From NCBI GenBank assembly GCA_965116625.1, contig OZ220717.1, forward strand, positions 992,001 through 1,056,000: a stretch of 64,000 bases of DNA, written 5' to 3'. Position numbers and translations under genes: made by a program. Below, piece by piece: positions 25,637 through 33,370 of this stretch. Each line of letters begins with the position of its first letter. Within the stretch, counting starts at the first letter, position 1. Source of the stretch: VXNE01 sp965116625. GTDB taxonomy: Bacteria > Pseudomonadota > Gammaproteobacteria > Pseudomonadales > Azotimanducaceae. The notes under the pieces were generated by a model. It was not told the origin of the DNA. It did not search any database and worked only from the letters and a program-made list of their open reading frames with translations.

Positions 25637-26329
25637 TCAGCCTCCCAGCCGTGCGATGGCTTGCGGGATCTCCTGCAGGCGGCTGACCTCAGCGCTGGCG
25701 CCCACGGTGTCTGTCGCGCCATCGGGGTTGAACCAGATCGTGTACATGCCGACGTCTTTTGCGCCCTGCACGTCGTCGATGGGCTGGTCGCCGACATGGA
25801 CGGCGTCACTCGCAGCGACGCCTGTTTGCTCGAGCGCGGCATCGAACATCGCGCGGTGTGGCTTCATGGCTCCCACGTCTGCGGCGGTGAAACCGAACAG
25901 GAAAAACCGGTCGAGTCCGAGCCGCATGAAATCGGCATTGCCGTTGGTGAGCGAGACCAGGATGTAGCGGGACTTGAGGGTCTCCAGCAGGTCGAGGGCG
26001 CCATCCAGGTAGGAGACGCGATGACGGGCATGCAGGAATACGTCGAAGGCTTCTTCCGCGTAGGCGCGCGCGACGTCGTCGCCGCACCCGCATTCCCGGG
26101 CGGCACGGAACAGGATCTCCTTCCTCAGGCGCGTAACGTCGTGGGCGATTTCCGGACTTTCGGCCACGACCTGCTCGCGAAGAACCTGCGTTGCGTGAAA
26201 GTCGAAGCGCTCGGAGAAACCGGGCACGCGCCGATTGAACGCATCGCGCATCTCGGACTCCGCCCGGCGGATGGTGTTGTCCGTTTCCCAGAGCGTGTTG
26301 TCGAGATCGAAGGTGACGAGCCTGATCAC
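25637..26329 (-). CDS. YigB-like HAD phosphatase
   Basis: 230 residues. All four HAD motifs are visible: DLDNTLW (nucleophile Asp and acid Asp), SLTNG, the Lys of MKPHRAMFDAAL and HVGDQPIDDVQGA, with an all-helical C1 cap between motifs I and II. In E. coli the gene after xerC is yigB, an HAD phosphatase acting on riboflavin intermediates and FMN, and the position is the same here. GTG start at 26329 overlaps the xerC TGA (GTGA), so translation is coupled. Confidence 0.85.
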   Translation of the reverse strand: MIRLVTFDLDNTLWETDNTIRRAESEMRDAFNRRVPGFSERFDFHATQVLREQVVAESPEIAHDVTRLRKEILFRAARECGCGDDVARAYAEEAFDVFLHARHRVSYLDGALDLLETLKSRYILVSLTNGNADFMRLGLDRFFLFGFTAADVGAMKPHRAMFDAALEQTGVAASDAVHVGDQPIDDVQGAKDVGMYTIWFNPDGATDTVGASAEVSRLQEIPQAIARLGG

Positions 26330-27234
26330 GGTTTCGGCTGCTTGGCGCGCGGATGGGCAGCGTCGTACACCTTTGCGAGGTGCTGGAAGTCGAGGTGGGT
26401 GTAGATCTGGGTGGTCGATATGTCGGCGTGGCCGAGGAGCTCCTGGACCGCCCGCACATCTCCGCTCGATTCGAGCAGGTGGCTCGCGAAGCTGTGTCGC
26501 AGCAGGTGGGGATGGAGCACGTCTGTTCCGAGATTGTGCATGGAGAGTCGCTTGAGGCGCGCCTGCACCGTGCGCGGACTGATCCGGTTGTCGCCCCGGC
26601 CGGTGAAAAGCGGATCGGATGCCCGGGCGCCGCGGCGGGTATCGAGCCACTTCTGAACGGCCTCTGTCGCATGGGATCCAAGCGGCACGACCCGGGTCTT
26701 GTTGCCCTTGCCGGTGACCGTCGCGAAACCGTTGACGAGATCGAGGTCACGCAAGTCGAGGTCGACCAGCTCGGCCAGGCGCATGCCGCTGCCGTATAAC
26801 AGTTCGATCATGGCGCGATCGCGCAGGTCGAGTCGGGACTCGGGATTCGAGTCGAAGAGCTTTGCCGCGTTGTCTATGTCGAGCGTCTTGGGCAGTTTCT
26901 TGCGTCTTTTCGGCGCGGTGATGCCCGCGGCAGGGTTCACTTCGGTGAACCTGCGGCGCACGAGAAAGGCGTAGAAATTGCGTACGCTGGAGAGGGCGCG
27001 CCCGATCGTGCTGGGCGAGCGTCCCCGGGCGTGAAGCCGTGCGAGGAACTGGTTCACGTGGTGCGGCCTGACCGCGAGCCAGTCGCCGATTTCCGCGCTT
27101 GCCCGGAACGCCTCCAGGTCTCGGCGATAGGCGCTGATGGTATGCGGCGAGCTGCGTCTCTCGTGGGTCAGATAGCCGATGTAGGCGTCAAGCGGACCGC
27201 GGGATTCGGCTGCGTCACGATCCGATGACTTCAT
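26326..27234 (-). CDS. xerC: Tyrosine recombinase XerC
   Basis: 302 residues. N-terminal SAM-like DNA-binding domain (LDAYIGYLTHERRSSPHTISAYRRDLEAF) and a catalytic domain with Arg in LYGSGMRLAELVDL, Lys in GKGNKTRVVPLG, HLLRHSFASHLLESSGDVRAVQELLGHADIST (His-x-x-Arg and second His) and Tyr in TQIYTH. With XerD it resolves chromosome dimers at dif. It is the housekeeping enzyme by its place between dapF and a YigB-like gene. ATG 27234 follows AGGA; upstream ATG 27273 would overlap dapF. Confidence 0.92.
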   Translation of the reverse strand: MKSSDRDAAESRGPLDAYIGYLTHERRSSPHTISAYRRDLEAFRASAEIGDWLAVRPHHVNQFLARLHARGRSPSTIGRALSSVRNFYAFLVRRRFTEVNPAAGITAPKRRKKLPKTLDIDNAAKLFDSNPESRLDLRDRAMIELLYGSGMRLAELVDLDLRDLDLVNGFATVTGKGNKTRVVPLGSHATEAVQKWLDTRRGARASDPLFTGRGDNRISPRTVQARLKRLSMHNLGTDVLHPHLLRHSFASHLLESSGDVRAVQELLGHADISTTQIYTHLDFQHLAKVYDAAHPRAKQPKP

Positions 27235-27259
27235 GCCTGGTTCCTGCTGGACGCCGCCG

Positions 27260-28099
27260 TCATAGTTGGACACGGCCCCGGTAAACGGTAGCCGCTGGAC
27301 CGGTCATCGCGACCGGGTTCCCCTCGCCCTGCCAGGCCAGTTCGATATCGCCTCCCGGGAGCGATACTGTGGCGCGCTGCTCGAGGAGTCCATGCAGGTT
27401 GCCGGCGACCATCGCCGCACACGCTCCGCTGCCGCACGCGCGGGTCTCGCCAGCGCCGCGTTCGAACACCCGCAGCCGCGCGTTCTCCCGATCCATCACC
27501 TGGAGGAAGCCCACGTTGACGCTTTCGGGAAAGGCGTCCGATGCCTGCAGGGCGGCGCCCACGGATTCCACCTGTGCGCTGCCCACATCGTCCACCACGA
27601 TGACCGCATGGGGATTACCCATGGAGACCGGCGTGAACTCGACCTGCCTGCCGTTCACCCCGAGCCGATAACCCGCGTCGTCTTTCGCTGCGAGCTCGGG
27701 TCGGAACGGGATGTCGGCTGCCTTGAGATTCGGGACGTTCATCTCGACCCGCACCCTGCCGTCCCCGAGCAGGCGGGTGTGCATGCGTCCGCCGGCCGTG
27801 TCCAGTGCGAGACCCTTCTTCTTGGTCAGGGCGGCATCCCTGACAAACCGCGCCACGCAGCGCCCGCCGTTGCCGCACTGCTCGGCTTCCGTACCGTCGC
27901 GGTTGAATATGCGAAGTCTGAAATCGGCGTCCGGAACTGTCGGCGGCAGCACCGTCAGCAGTTGGTCGAAACCGATGCCCGTGCGGCGATCGCTCCAGGT
28001 CCTGACCAGCTTGAGATCGAGGTTGACGTTCTGCGTGACCAGGTCGACAACCATGAAGTCGTTGCCGAGGCCGTGCATCTTCGTGAACCGGAGGTTCAT
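27260..28099 (-). CDS. dapF: Diaminopimelate epimerase
   Basis: 279 residues. It interconverts LL- and meso-diaminopimelate without cofactor, using two cysteines: Cys75 in EAEQCGNGGRC and Cys222 in ETRACGSGACA. It starts MNLRFTKMHGLGNDFMVVD, the family N-terminus. It supplies meso-DAP for peptidoglycan and, through LysA, lysine. TATAAT lies only six bases before the ATG (28106-28111 on the complementary strand) without a clear -35, so a leaderless transcript is possible. xerC follows after 25 bases. Confidence 0.95.
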   Translation of the reverse strand: MNLRFTKMHGLGNDFMVVDLVTQNVNLDLKLVRTWSDRRTGIGFDQLLTVLPPTVPDADFRLRIFNRDGTEAEQCGNGGRCVARFVRDAALTKKKGLALDTAGGRMHTRLLGDGRVRVEMNVPNLKAADIPFRPELAAKDDAGYRLGVNGRQVEFTPVSMGNPHAVIVVDDVGSAQVESVGAALQASDAFPESVNVGFLQVMDRENARLRVFERGAGETRACGSGACAAMVAGNLHGLLEQRATVSLPGGDIELAWQGEGNPVAMTGPAATVYRGRVQL

Positions 28100-28210
28100 C
28101 AGGCAATTATAGTCCTTATCGTGCCGGACCCTCGGGTGTACAGCGGCGAGCGTACGCCAATGCTGGGTGTCGTACGGTGGGCCAACCGCGAAGTGAGAGA
28201 AGAGTCCCGG

Positions 28211-28969
28211 TCAAAGCTCCTCAGCCGGGTGCAGTGACTCGATTGGCATGTAACGCGTGGATTTGGGCAGCTTGCGCTGGATCACTTCGCCGCGCTCGAC
28301 GGCCAGTGCATACGCGTTGGCGCGGCGCCGGGTGCTCAGTACGCGAAAGCCGTCGTCGGTGAACGCGACGGCGCAGTTGTTGTCGATAGCGAGGCCCGGT
28401 CCCCTTACGCGGTTCAGCATCCGGTGGAAGTCCTCGCGCCGGGGCACGCCATTGGTGTGGCTGTTGTAGTGGGGACACGCGATCCCCTTGACGAAGCCAA
28501 GTCCGGTTACCGCGATGTATCGCCAGTCGTTGGCGTTGTAGAAGGCCATCGAGTCGCTGTGGCCGCGCTCGAACCAGCAGATCGCGCCCGCGCTCACGCC
28601 GCACATGACGGCCCCGCGGCCGAACGCCGCGCGCAATAGTGCATCGACGCCGAGGTGCCGCCAGCGGCGCATCATCATGAGCGTGTTGCCGCCGCCCACG
28701 TAGATGATGTCGGCACGGTCGATCTTGTCGGCCACGAGGCGGGGATCCGGTGTCGGACCGAGCAGGTGGAGCGCTTCTGTCGTGCAGCCCAGGCGTCTGC
28801 CGTAGGCCCGCTCGAACACCGGCGAATAGTCGGGGTCGTCGCTGCTGGCGGTGGGAATCAGGAGCGCATGCGGCCGGGACTTGCCCGTGAGTCGGACGAT
28901 CTCGCGGTCGAGCGGCTCGGTCGCCAATGTGCGTATGGCGCCGCCACCGATGGCGACAATGCTGCCCAT
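28211..28969 (-). CDS. Peptidase S51-like (cyanophycinase/PepE) protein
   Basis: 252 residues. The S51 layout is clear: N-terminal SIVAIGGGAIRT, then IIYVGGGNTLMMMRRWR, the nucleophile motif GVSAGAICW (Ser in Gly-x-Ser-Ala-Gly), a His-containing CPHYNSH stretch and the C-terminal FTDDGFRVLS. PepE cleaves N-terminal Asp dipeptides; cyanophycinase cleaves Arg-Asp polymers. Which applies is unclear. The frame is open to 29311 but ATG 28969 begins the domain. It sits between lysA and dapF, where most relatives have no such gene. Confidence 0.82.
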   Translation of the reverse strand: MGSIVAIGGGAIRTLATEPLDREIVRLTGKSRPHALLIPTASSDDPDYSPVFERAYGRRLGCTTEALHLLGPTPDPRLVADKIDRADIIYVGGGNTLMMMRRWRHLGVDALLRAAFGRGAVMCGVSAGAICWFERGHSDSMAFYNANDWRYIAVTGLGFVKGIACPHYNSHTNGVPRREDFHRMLNRVRGPGLAIDNNCAVAFTDDGFRVLSTRRRANAYALAVERGEVIQRKLPKSTRYMPIESLHPAEEL

Positions 28970-28979
28970 CTCCGTCTGC

Positions 28980-29624
28980 CTATTCGCGAACGAGCAGGCT
29001 GGTCTCGCCGGAGAAGACCCTATCCGCGTGTTCGAGGAAGAGTTGCTCCAGTGATTCGCTCGGCAGACGGTGGGCCACGCAGGTCCTGATGCGCGCCAGT
29101 TCCCTATAGGGATCGACCTTGCGAGTGGAGCCGCGAAGGCAACGCGCGAAGGTCTCGCCTTCGAACTCCAATCCCGAGGCGGCAAGCTCCTTGTCTGCCA
29201 CCCTCCCCATCGTGTCGACGTCGAGATCATGAACACTAACGCCGTTTTCGGGCAAGGCGACGATCCGCATGAAATAGAACCCGGTCGCCGGATCCGAATC
29301 GCCGTCTTCATCGATCTCCCTGTACGAGTCCAGCCTCACCTGCAGAACATGCACCGGGCCTGCCTCGAGGACATTTCCGAGGAACGTCGCTCGCGGGTTT
29401 TCGGGAGACGTGACTTCGAATCCCAGTGTCTTGTCGTCGGCGCGCCACACTCTGGCCCGCATGCCGGCATCCTTTCCCTCGACTCCATTCCACGTGCCGA
29501 CGAGGTCGTCGGCCATCGCACTCTCTTCCCAACGAAGGGGATTGTCGAAGGTGTCGCAACCGGACATCGTCGCGACGAGGAGTGCGGTCAGAAATATCGA
29601 CATGAGTGGCCTGGTTTCAATCAT
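28980..29624 (-). CDS. Putative lipoprotein
   Basis: 214 residues from ATG 29624; in-frame ATGs at 29642 and 29603 are alternatives. It has a hydrophobic N-terminal helix ending in a lipobox (LLVATMSGC), so it is probably lipid-anchored after cleavage before Cys. The mature part has a beta-rich region (DLVGTWNGVEGKDAGMRARVWRADDKTLGFEV) reminiscent of small lipocalin-like or DUF-type lipoproteins, with two later Cys that could form a disulfide (FARCLRGS and RTCVAH). No family recognised. Located between lysA and the S51 gene on the same strand. Confidence 0.65.
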   Translation of the reverse strand: MIETRPLMSIFLTALLVATMSGCDTFDNPLRWEESAMADDLVGTWNGVEGKDAGMRARVWRADDKTLGFEVTSPENPRATFLGNVLEAGPVHVLQVRLDSYREIDEDGDSDPATGFYFMRIVALPENGVSVHDLDVDTMGRVADKELAASGLEFEGETFARCLRGSTRKVDPYRELARIRTCVAHRLPSESLEQLFLEHADRVFSGETSLLVRE

Positions 29625-29644
29625 CGTTCTGCCCGTCTGCATGG

Positions 29645-30880
29645 CTACTCGCTTTCCGCCGCCAGTTGATCCCTCACGGTTTCGCGCCGCCGCACGACGC
29701 GGAAGGCATCGCCGTGGACAAGCACCTCGGGGGGGCGGGAACGGCTGTTGTAGTTGGAGGCGAGCGCCATGCCGTATGCACCCGCCCCGAAGACGACAAG
29801 CAACGCGTCCTCTTCTAGCGCGAGGTCACGATCGAGCGCGAGGAAATCCCCGGTTTCGCATACGGGTCCCACGATGTCCCATCGCCGCGGTGCCCCCGAG
29901 GAGTCGATCACCGGTTCAACCCGGTGCCAGGCCTCGTAGAGCGCGGGCCGTATCAGGTCATTCATCGCTGCGTCGACCACCGCGAAGTTTCGATAGCCCT
30001 CGGCAGGGGCCGGCTTCAGGTACTCCACCCGGGTGAGCAATACGCCAGCGTCCGCGACGAGATAGCGGCCCGGTTCGATCACCAGGGTCAGGCCGCGGGA
30101 TGCTACACGGTCTGCCACGTCTCGGCTGAATCCCTCAACGTCGAAGTCGGACTCGTCCCGGTAGCGGATGCTGAAACCGCCGCCGAGGTTTAGGTGATCG
30201 AGGTGTATGCCTTCGTCAGACAACGTGTCGACAATGCGGAACAGGCGATGCCGCGCGGCGACGTAGGGTGCGGAATCCTCGATCTGGGAACCGATGTGGC
30301 AATCGATCCCACGCACGTCGAGCACGTCCGACGCGGCTGCGCGTCGATACATCTCGAGCGCCTGCGCTTCGGGCACGCCGAACTTGTTCTGCTTCAGCCC
30401 GGTGGAGATGTAGGGATGCGTCTGGGCATCCACATCGGGATTTACGCGCACGGACACGGGCGCGACCCTGGACAGCAGCCTGGCCCGCGCTTCGAGACGG
30501 TCGAGTTCCTGCACGCTTTCGACATTGAAGCACCCGATGCCGGCCTTGATGGCGAAATCGATCTCGGCGACGGACTTGCCGACGCCGGAAAAGATGACGC
30601 GCCCGGGATCGCCCCCGGCCAGCATCACGCGTTCAAGCTCGCCGCCGGAGACGATGTCGAACCCGGCGCCGAGCCCTTGCATCAACCTGAGGATGGCGAG
30701 ATTGCTGTTCGCCTTTACCGAGTAGCAGATGCTGGCGTCGTCGAGCGCCTGGGCCAGGCGACGATACCGCTCCTCGATGGCTGACTGGGAATAGACGTAC
30801 GCCGGCGTTCCCACCGCATCGGCGATGTCGGTCAGGCAGACATCTTCAACGTGGAGTGCGTTGTCGGCTCGACTGAACAT
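29645..30880 (-). CDS. lysA: Diaminopimelate decarboxylase
   Basis: 411 residues. PLP enzyme of the alanine racemase/ornithine decarboxylase fold III that makes lysine from meso-DAP. Lys56 in YSVKANSN binds PLP; HIGSQI, GGGFSIRY, EPGRYLVADAG and GPVCETGDFLA complete the PLP and substrate sites, with the Cys of the last motif contributed across the dimer. ATG 30880 overlaps lptM in another frame; ATG 30904 is possible. Part of the lptM-lysA-dapF arrangement common in gammaproteobacteria. Confidence 0.95.
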   Translation of the reverse strand: MFSRADNALHVEDVCLTDIADAVGTPAYVYSQSAIEERYRRLAQALDDASICYSVKANSNLAILRLMQGLGAGFDIVSGGELERVMLAGGDPGRVIFSGVGKSVAEIDFAIKAGIGCFNVESVQELDRLEARARLLSRVAPVSVRVNPDVDAQTHPYISTGLKQNKFGVPEAQALEMYRRAAASDVLDVRGIDCHIGSQIEDSAPYVAARHRLFRIVDTLSDEGIHLDHLNLGGGFSIRYRDESDFDVEGFSRDVADRVASRGLTLVIEPGRYLVADAGVLLTRVEYLKPAPAEGYRNFAVVDAAMNDLIRPALYEAWHRVEPVIDSSGAPRRWDIVGPVCETGDFLALDRDLALEEDALLVVFGAGAYGMALASNYNSRSRPPEVLVHGDAFRVVRRRETVRDQLAAESE

Positions 30881-31025
30881 GCGACGACCTTTGCTTGCTT
30901 CCATGGAAGTACGTTGCCAGCGGGGAAGCGCCCCCAGCTGAAGGCTCCTCGGGCAGGTACAGCGGACCCTTCTGACCGCACATGGCGACCATCATGCACA
31001 TCGCTGCAACGAAGGCCCAGCGCAT
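30846..31025 (-). CDS. lptM: LptM (YifL)-like lipoprotein with an altered tail
   Basis: 59 residues. A short signal (MRWAFVAAMCMMVAMC) leads directly into CGQKGPLYLPEEP, the hallmark of LptM, an outer-membrane lipoprotein that helps LptD-LptE assemble. The position just before lysA is the expected one. The residue before the lipidated Cys is Met (VAMC), where Gly, Ala or Ser is normal. After the core the tail (EPSAGGASPLATYFHG) is encoded by a repeat-family segment also found in hemX. GAGAGGA precedes the ATG at good spacing. The 3' end overlaps lysA by 35 bases. Confidence 0.75.
   Translation of the reverse strand: MRWAFVAAMCMMVAMCGQKGPLYLPEEPSAGGASPLATYFHGSKQRSSHVQSSRQRTPR
30901..30957 (-). 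repeat. Interspersed repeat family R1, copy 2 (inside lptM)
   Basis: About 57 bases that align with both ends of the hemX copy (37855-37943) while lacking its middle. On the minus strand it begins GAGGAGCCTTCAGC and ends near GTACTTCCATGG. It is read in the same frame in both genes, giving Glu-Pro-Ser-Ala-Gly-Gly-x-Ser-Pro. It forms the C-terminal tail of LptM. Confidence 0.6.
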
Positions 31026-31095
31026 GAATGTCCTCTCGGGTTAGCGGCGGCAGTATAAACCGGCCGAAAAGCACGATGGCCTCGGCGTGGCTGGA

Positions 31096-32490
31096 TCAGG
31101 CGTTCCTGAGGCGCTCCCGCGCGTTCCGCGCCGCCGCCACCACCTGGTTCGGTGCCGTGCCTCCCGGATGGTCCCGCGCGGCCAGCGAGCCTTCGAGCGA
31201 CAGGACGTCCGCCGCGTCTTCGCCGATCTCTTCCGAGAATCCGCGAAGTTCGGAAACTGACAGGTCCGAGAGTGCGGACCCCTTCTCCTGCGCATACTGC
31301 ACGGCGCGACCCACTGCCTGGTGGGCATCCCGGAACGGCAACCCCTTCTTCACGAGGTAGTCCGCGAGGTCCGTGGCCGTGGCGTAGCCGAATTCCGCGG
31401 CCTCGCGCATGCGCGCGGTATCCGGACGCATGGCACCTACGATATCACCGAGGGCACGCAGGCAGTCCTTCAGCGTGTCGACCGTGTCGAAGAGCGGCTC
31501 CTTGTCTTCCTGGTTGTCCCTGTTGTAGGCGAGTGGCTGGCCCTTCATCAGCACCAGGAGGCTCGTCAGGTTGCCGACGATGCGCCCGGTCTTGCCGCGC
31601 ACCAGTTCGGGGACGTCGGGGTTCTTCTTCTGCGGCATGATGCTGGAACCGGTGCAGAACGCGTCCGGCAGTTCCACGAAGCCGAACGGCTGCGAGGTCC
31701 AGAGCACCATCTCCTCGCACCAGCGTGACAGGTGCGTGGCGGCGATGGCCGCACAGGAACAGAACTCGATCGCGAAGTCGCGGTCGCTCACGGCGTCGAG
31801 GGAGTTCGCGGCGACACGGTCGAAACCCAGTGCCTCCGCGGTATCGGCGCGGTCGATGGGAAACGTCGTTCCCGCGAGCGCGGCTGAACCGAGCGGCGAG
31901 ACATTCAGGCGAGCGCGGCATGCCTGGAACCGTTCCCGGTCGCGGTGGGCCATCTCGAACCAGGCCAGCATGTGGTGACCGAATGTAACCGGCTGCGCGG
32001 TTTGCAAATGCGTGAAGCCGGGCATCGGATCGGCGCTGTGCCGCTCTGCCAGGTCGACTATGCGTGACATGACCACGGTCAGGAGATCCGCAATGGCGTC
32101 GCATTCGTCGCGCAGGTACAGACGCGCGTCGGTGGCGACCTGGTCGTTGCGCGACCGTCCCGTGTGCAGCTTCTTTCCGGCGTCGCCGACGAGGTCGGTC
32201 AGTCGCGCTTCGATGTGCATGTGGATGTCTTCCAGCGCATCGGACCACTCGAACGCGCCGGATTCGATCTCGGCGCGAATGGTCTCGAGGCCGCCAACGA
32301 TCGCATCGCGTTCGTCGCCGGTCAGAACGCCGACCCTGGCGAGCATCCGGGCATGGGCGATGGAGCCGGCGATATCGTAGTGGTACAGCCGCCGGTCGAA
32401 TCCGACGGAGGCGGTGAACCGGGTTACGAAGTCGTCGGTGGGTTCGGAGAACCTTCCGCGCAACAGGCTGTCGTCATCTCTATCGGTCAT
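31096..32490 (-). CDS. argH: Argininosuccinate lyase
   Basis: 464 residues of the fumarase/aspartase superfamily, cleaving argininosuccinate to arginine and fumarate. The superfamily signature is GSSIMPQKKNPD with the catalytic Ser; HTGRSRNDQVATDARLYLRD and TPGFTHLQ-like PMPGFTHLQTAQPVTF carry the other conserved regions, including His of the catalytic pair. ATG 32490. In pseudomonads argH also faces hemC; here vapBC lies between. Confidence 0.95.
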   Translation of the reverse strand: MTDRDDDSLLRGRFSEPTDDFVTRFTASVGFDRRLYHYDIAGSIAHARMLARVGVLTGDERDAIVGGLETIRAEIESGAFEWSDALEDIHMHIEARLTDLVGDAGKKLHTGRSRNDQVATDARLYLRDECDAIADLLTVVMSRIVDLAERHSADPMPGFTHLQTAQPVTFGHHMLAWFEMAHRDRERFQACRARLNVSPLGSAALAGTTFPIDRADTAEALGFDRVAANSLDAVSDRDFAIEFCSCAAIAATHLSRWCEEMVLWTSQPFGFVELPDAFCTGSSIMPQKKNPDVPELVRGKTGRIVGNLTSLLVLMKGQPLAYNRDNQEDKEPLFDTVDTLKDCLRALGDIVGAMRPDTARMREAAEFGYATATDLADYLVKKGLPFRDAHQAVGRAVQYAQEKGSALSDLSVSELRGFSEEIGEDAADVLSLEGSLAARDHPGGTAPNQVVAAARNARERLRNA

Positions 32491-32589
32491 TGGGGGGTTG
32501 AATCCCGAAGTGGTAGTCGGGGAAGTTCGGGGCGCGGATTATACCGATGTGCTATTGGGTCGTACTGCCTTCGCAGGAGGCGGTGCCGT

Positions 32590-32970
32590 TCAGGCCGCGA
32601 GCGTTCGCACACCGTAGAGTGGAATTCGGGCGTCCCGCGTGACGAGGACCAGCCCTTCGGCCTGGGCCTGGGCAATCAGAAACCGGTCGAACGGATCCCG
32701 GTGATGCATGGGGAGATTTCCCGCCTGCTCCGCATGGTGAAAGGTGAGCGGAAGATCGACGAATCCCCGTTCGGCAACGAGCGCCCCCAGGTTGTCCGGT
32801 GCGGTGAGTCGCCCCTTCGCGCGCTTGACGGCGATCTCCCAGCCGGTGATGGCGCTCACGAAGACGTCATTGCGGGGGTCGGCGATTTGCGCGCGGGCAG
32901 CTTCGGCCAGCTCCGGGACGTTCGACAGGCACCACAGGAATACGTGCGTGTCGAGCAATAGCCGCTGCAT
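32590..32970 (-). CDS. vapC: VapC-type PIN-domain toxin
   Basis: 126 residues, PIN ribonuclease fold. Acidic residues of the Mg site are visible: Asp in MQRLLLDTHVFLW, Glu in SAITGWEIAVKRA, Asp in HHRDPFDRFLIAQA and Asp in VTRDARI. The order LLDTH, WEIA, DPFDR is that of the COG3744 subgroup. ATG 32970 lies two bases after the antitoxin stop. Expected to cut RNA when freed from its antitoxin. Confidence 0.88.
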   Translation of the reverse strand: MQRLLLDTHVFLWCLSNVPELAEAARAQIADPRNDVFVSAITGWEIAVKRAKGRLTAPDNLGALVAERGFVDLPLTFHHAEQAGNLPMHHRDPFDRFLIAQAQAEGLVLVTRDARIPLYGVRTLAA

Positions 32971-32972
32971 CG

Positions 32973-33224
32973 TCAATCGGTGTCCGGGAAGATCTTCGAG
33001 CTCTCGATCGCTTCAATGAGCTCCTCATCCTCCTCGTCGAAGTCGGGAGCCATCCAGATCTCGCCCTCTAGCCCACCGAGTTTTCGCTCTTTTCCGCGTT
33101 CGCGATAGGGCGTCAAGCGAAGCCAGGGATCCCCCGCCCTGGCGATCACGATGTCTTCCCCCTCCCATGCCAGCTTGCCCAGCCTCGAGAGCTGTGATTT
33201 CGCCTGGTGCATGTTCACTTTCAT
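32973..33224 (-). CDS. vapB: Phd/VapB-type antitoxin
   Basis: 83 residues starting MKVNMHQAKSQLSRLGKLAWEGEDIVIARAGDPWLRLTPY, the Phd/YefM fold, with a strongly acidic C-terminus (MAPDFDEEDEELIEAIESSK) that would neutralise the PIN toxin encoded next. ATG 33224; an ATG three codons earlier is possible. The pair sits between argH and hemC, breaking a conserved neighbourhood, which suggests a late arrival. Confidence 0.85.
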   Translation of the reverse strand: MKVNMHQAKSQLSRLGKLAWEGEDIVIARAGDPWLRLTPYRERGKERKLGGLEGEIWMAPDFDEEDEELIEAIESSKIFPDTD

Positions 33225-33273
33225 TGTTGCCACGCGTTTAGCTAAGTCGGACTAAACTCACAAGAAATCGAAC

Positions 33274-33284
33274 ACTTGTCAAGT
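33274..33284. promoter_or_regulatory. Palindrome in the vapB-hemC intergenic region
   Basis: ACTTG-T-CAAGT, perfect 5-base arms, flanked by a wider CTCAC...GTGAG repeat. It is placed upstream of vapB and could be the autoregulatory operator of the VapBC complex. A -10-like TTTAAT (33356-33361) for hemC lies 10 bases before the hemC ATG without a clear -35. Confidence 0.3.
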
Positions 33285-33370
33285 TGTCGTGAGCGGTGAT
33301 TGCCGATCACGGGTCGGGCCGACATGCGCGATGGAGCCAGCCATGTCCTAAGTGATTTAATCAGGCGTTC

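Noticed and set aside
26326..27234. Tyrosine recombinase as an integrase of a mobile element
   Set aside because: Its place between dapF and a YigB-like gene, and its size and motifs, mark it as the chromosomal XerC.
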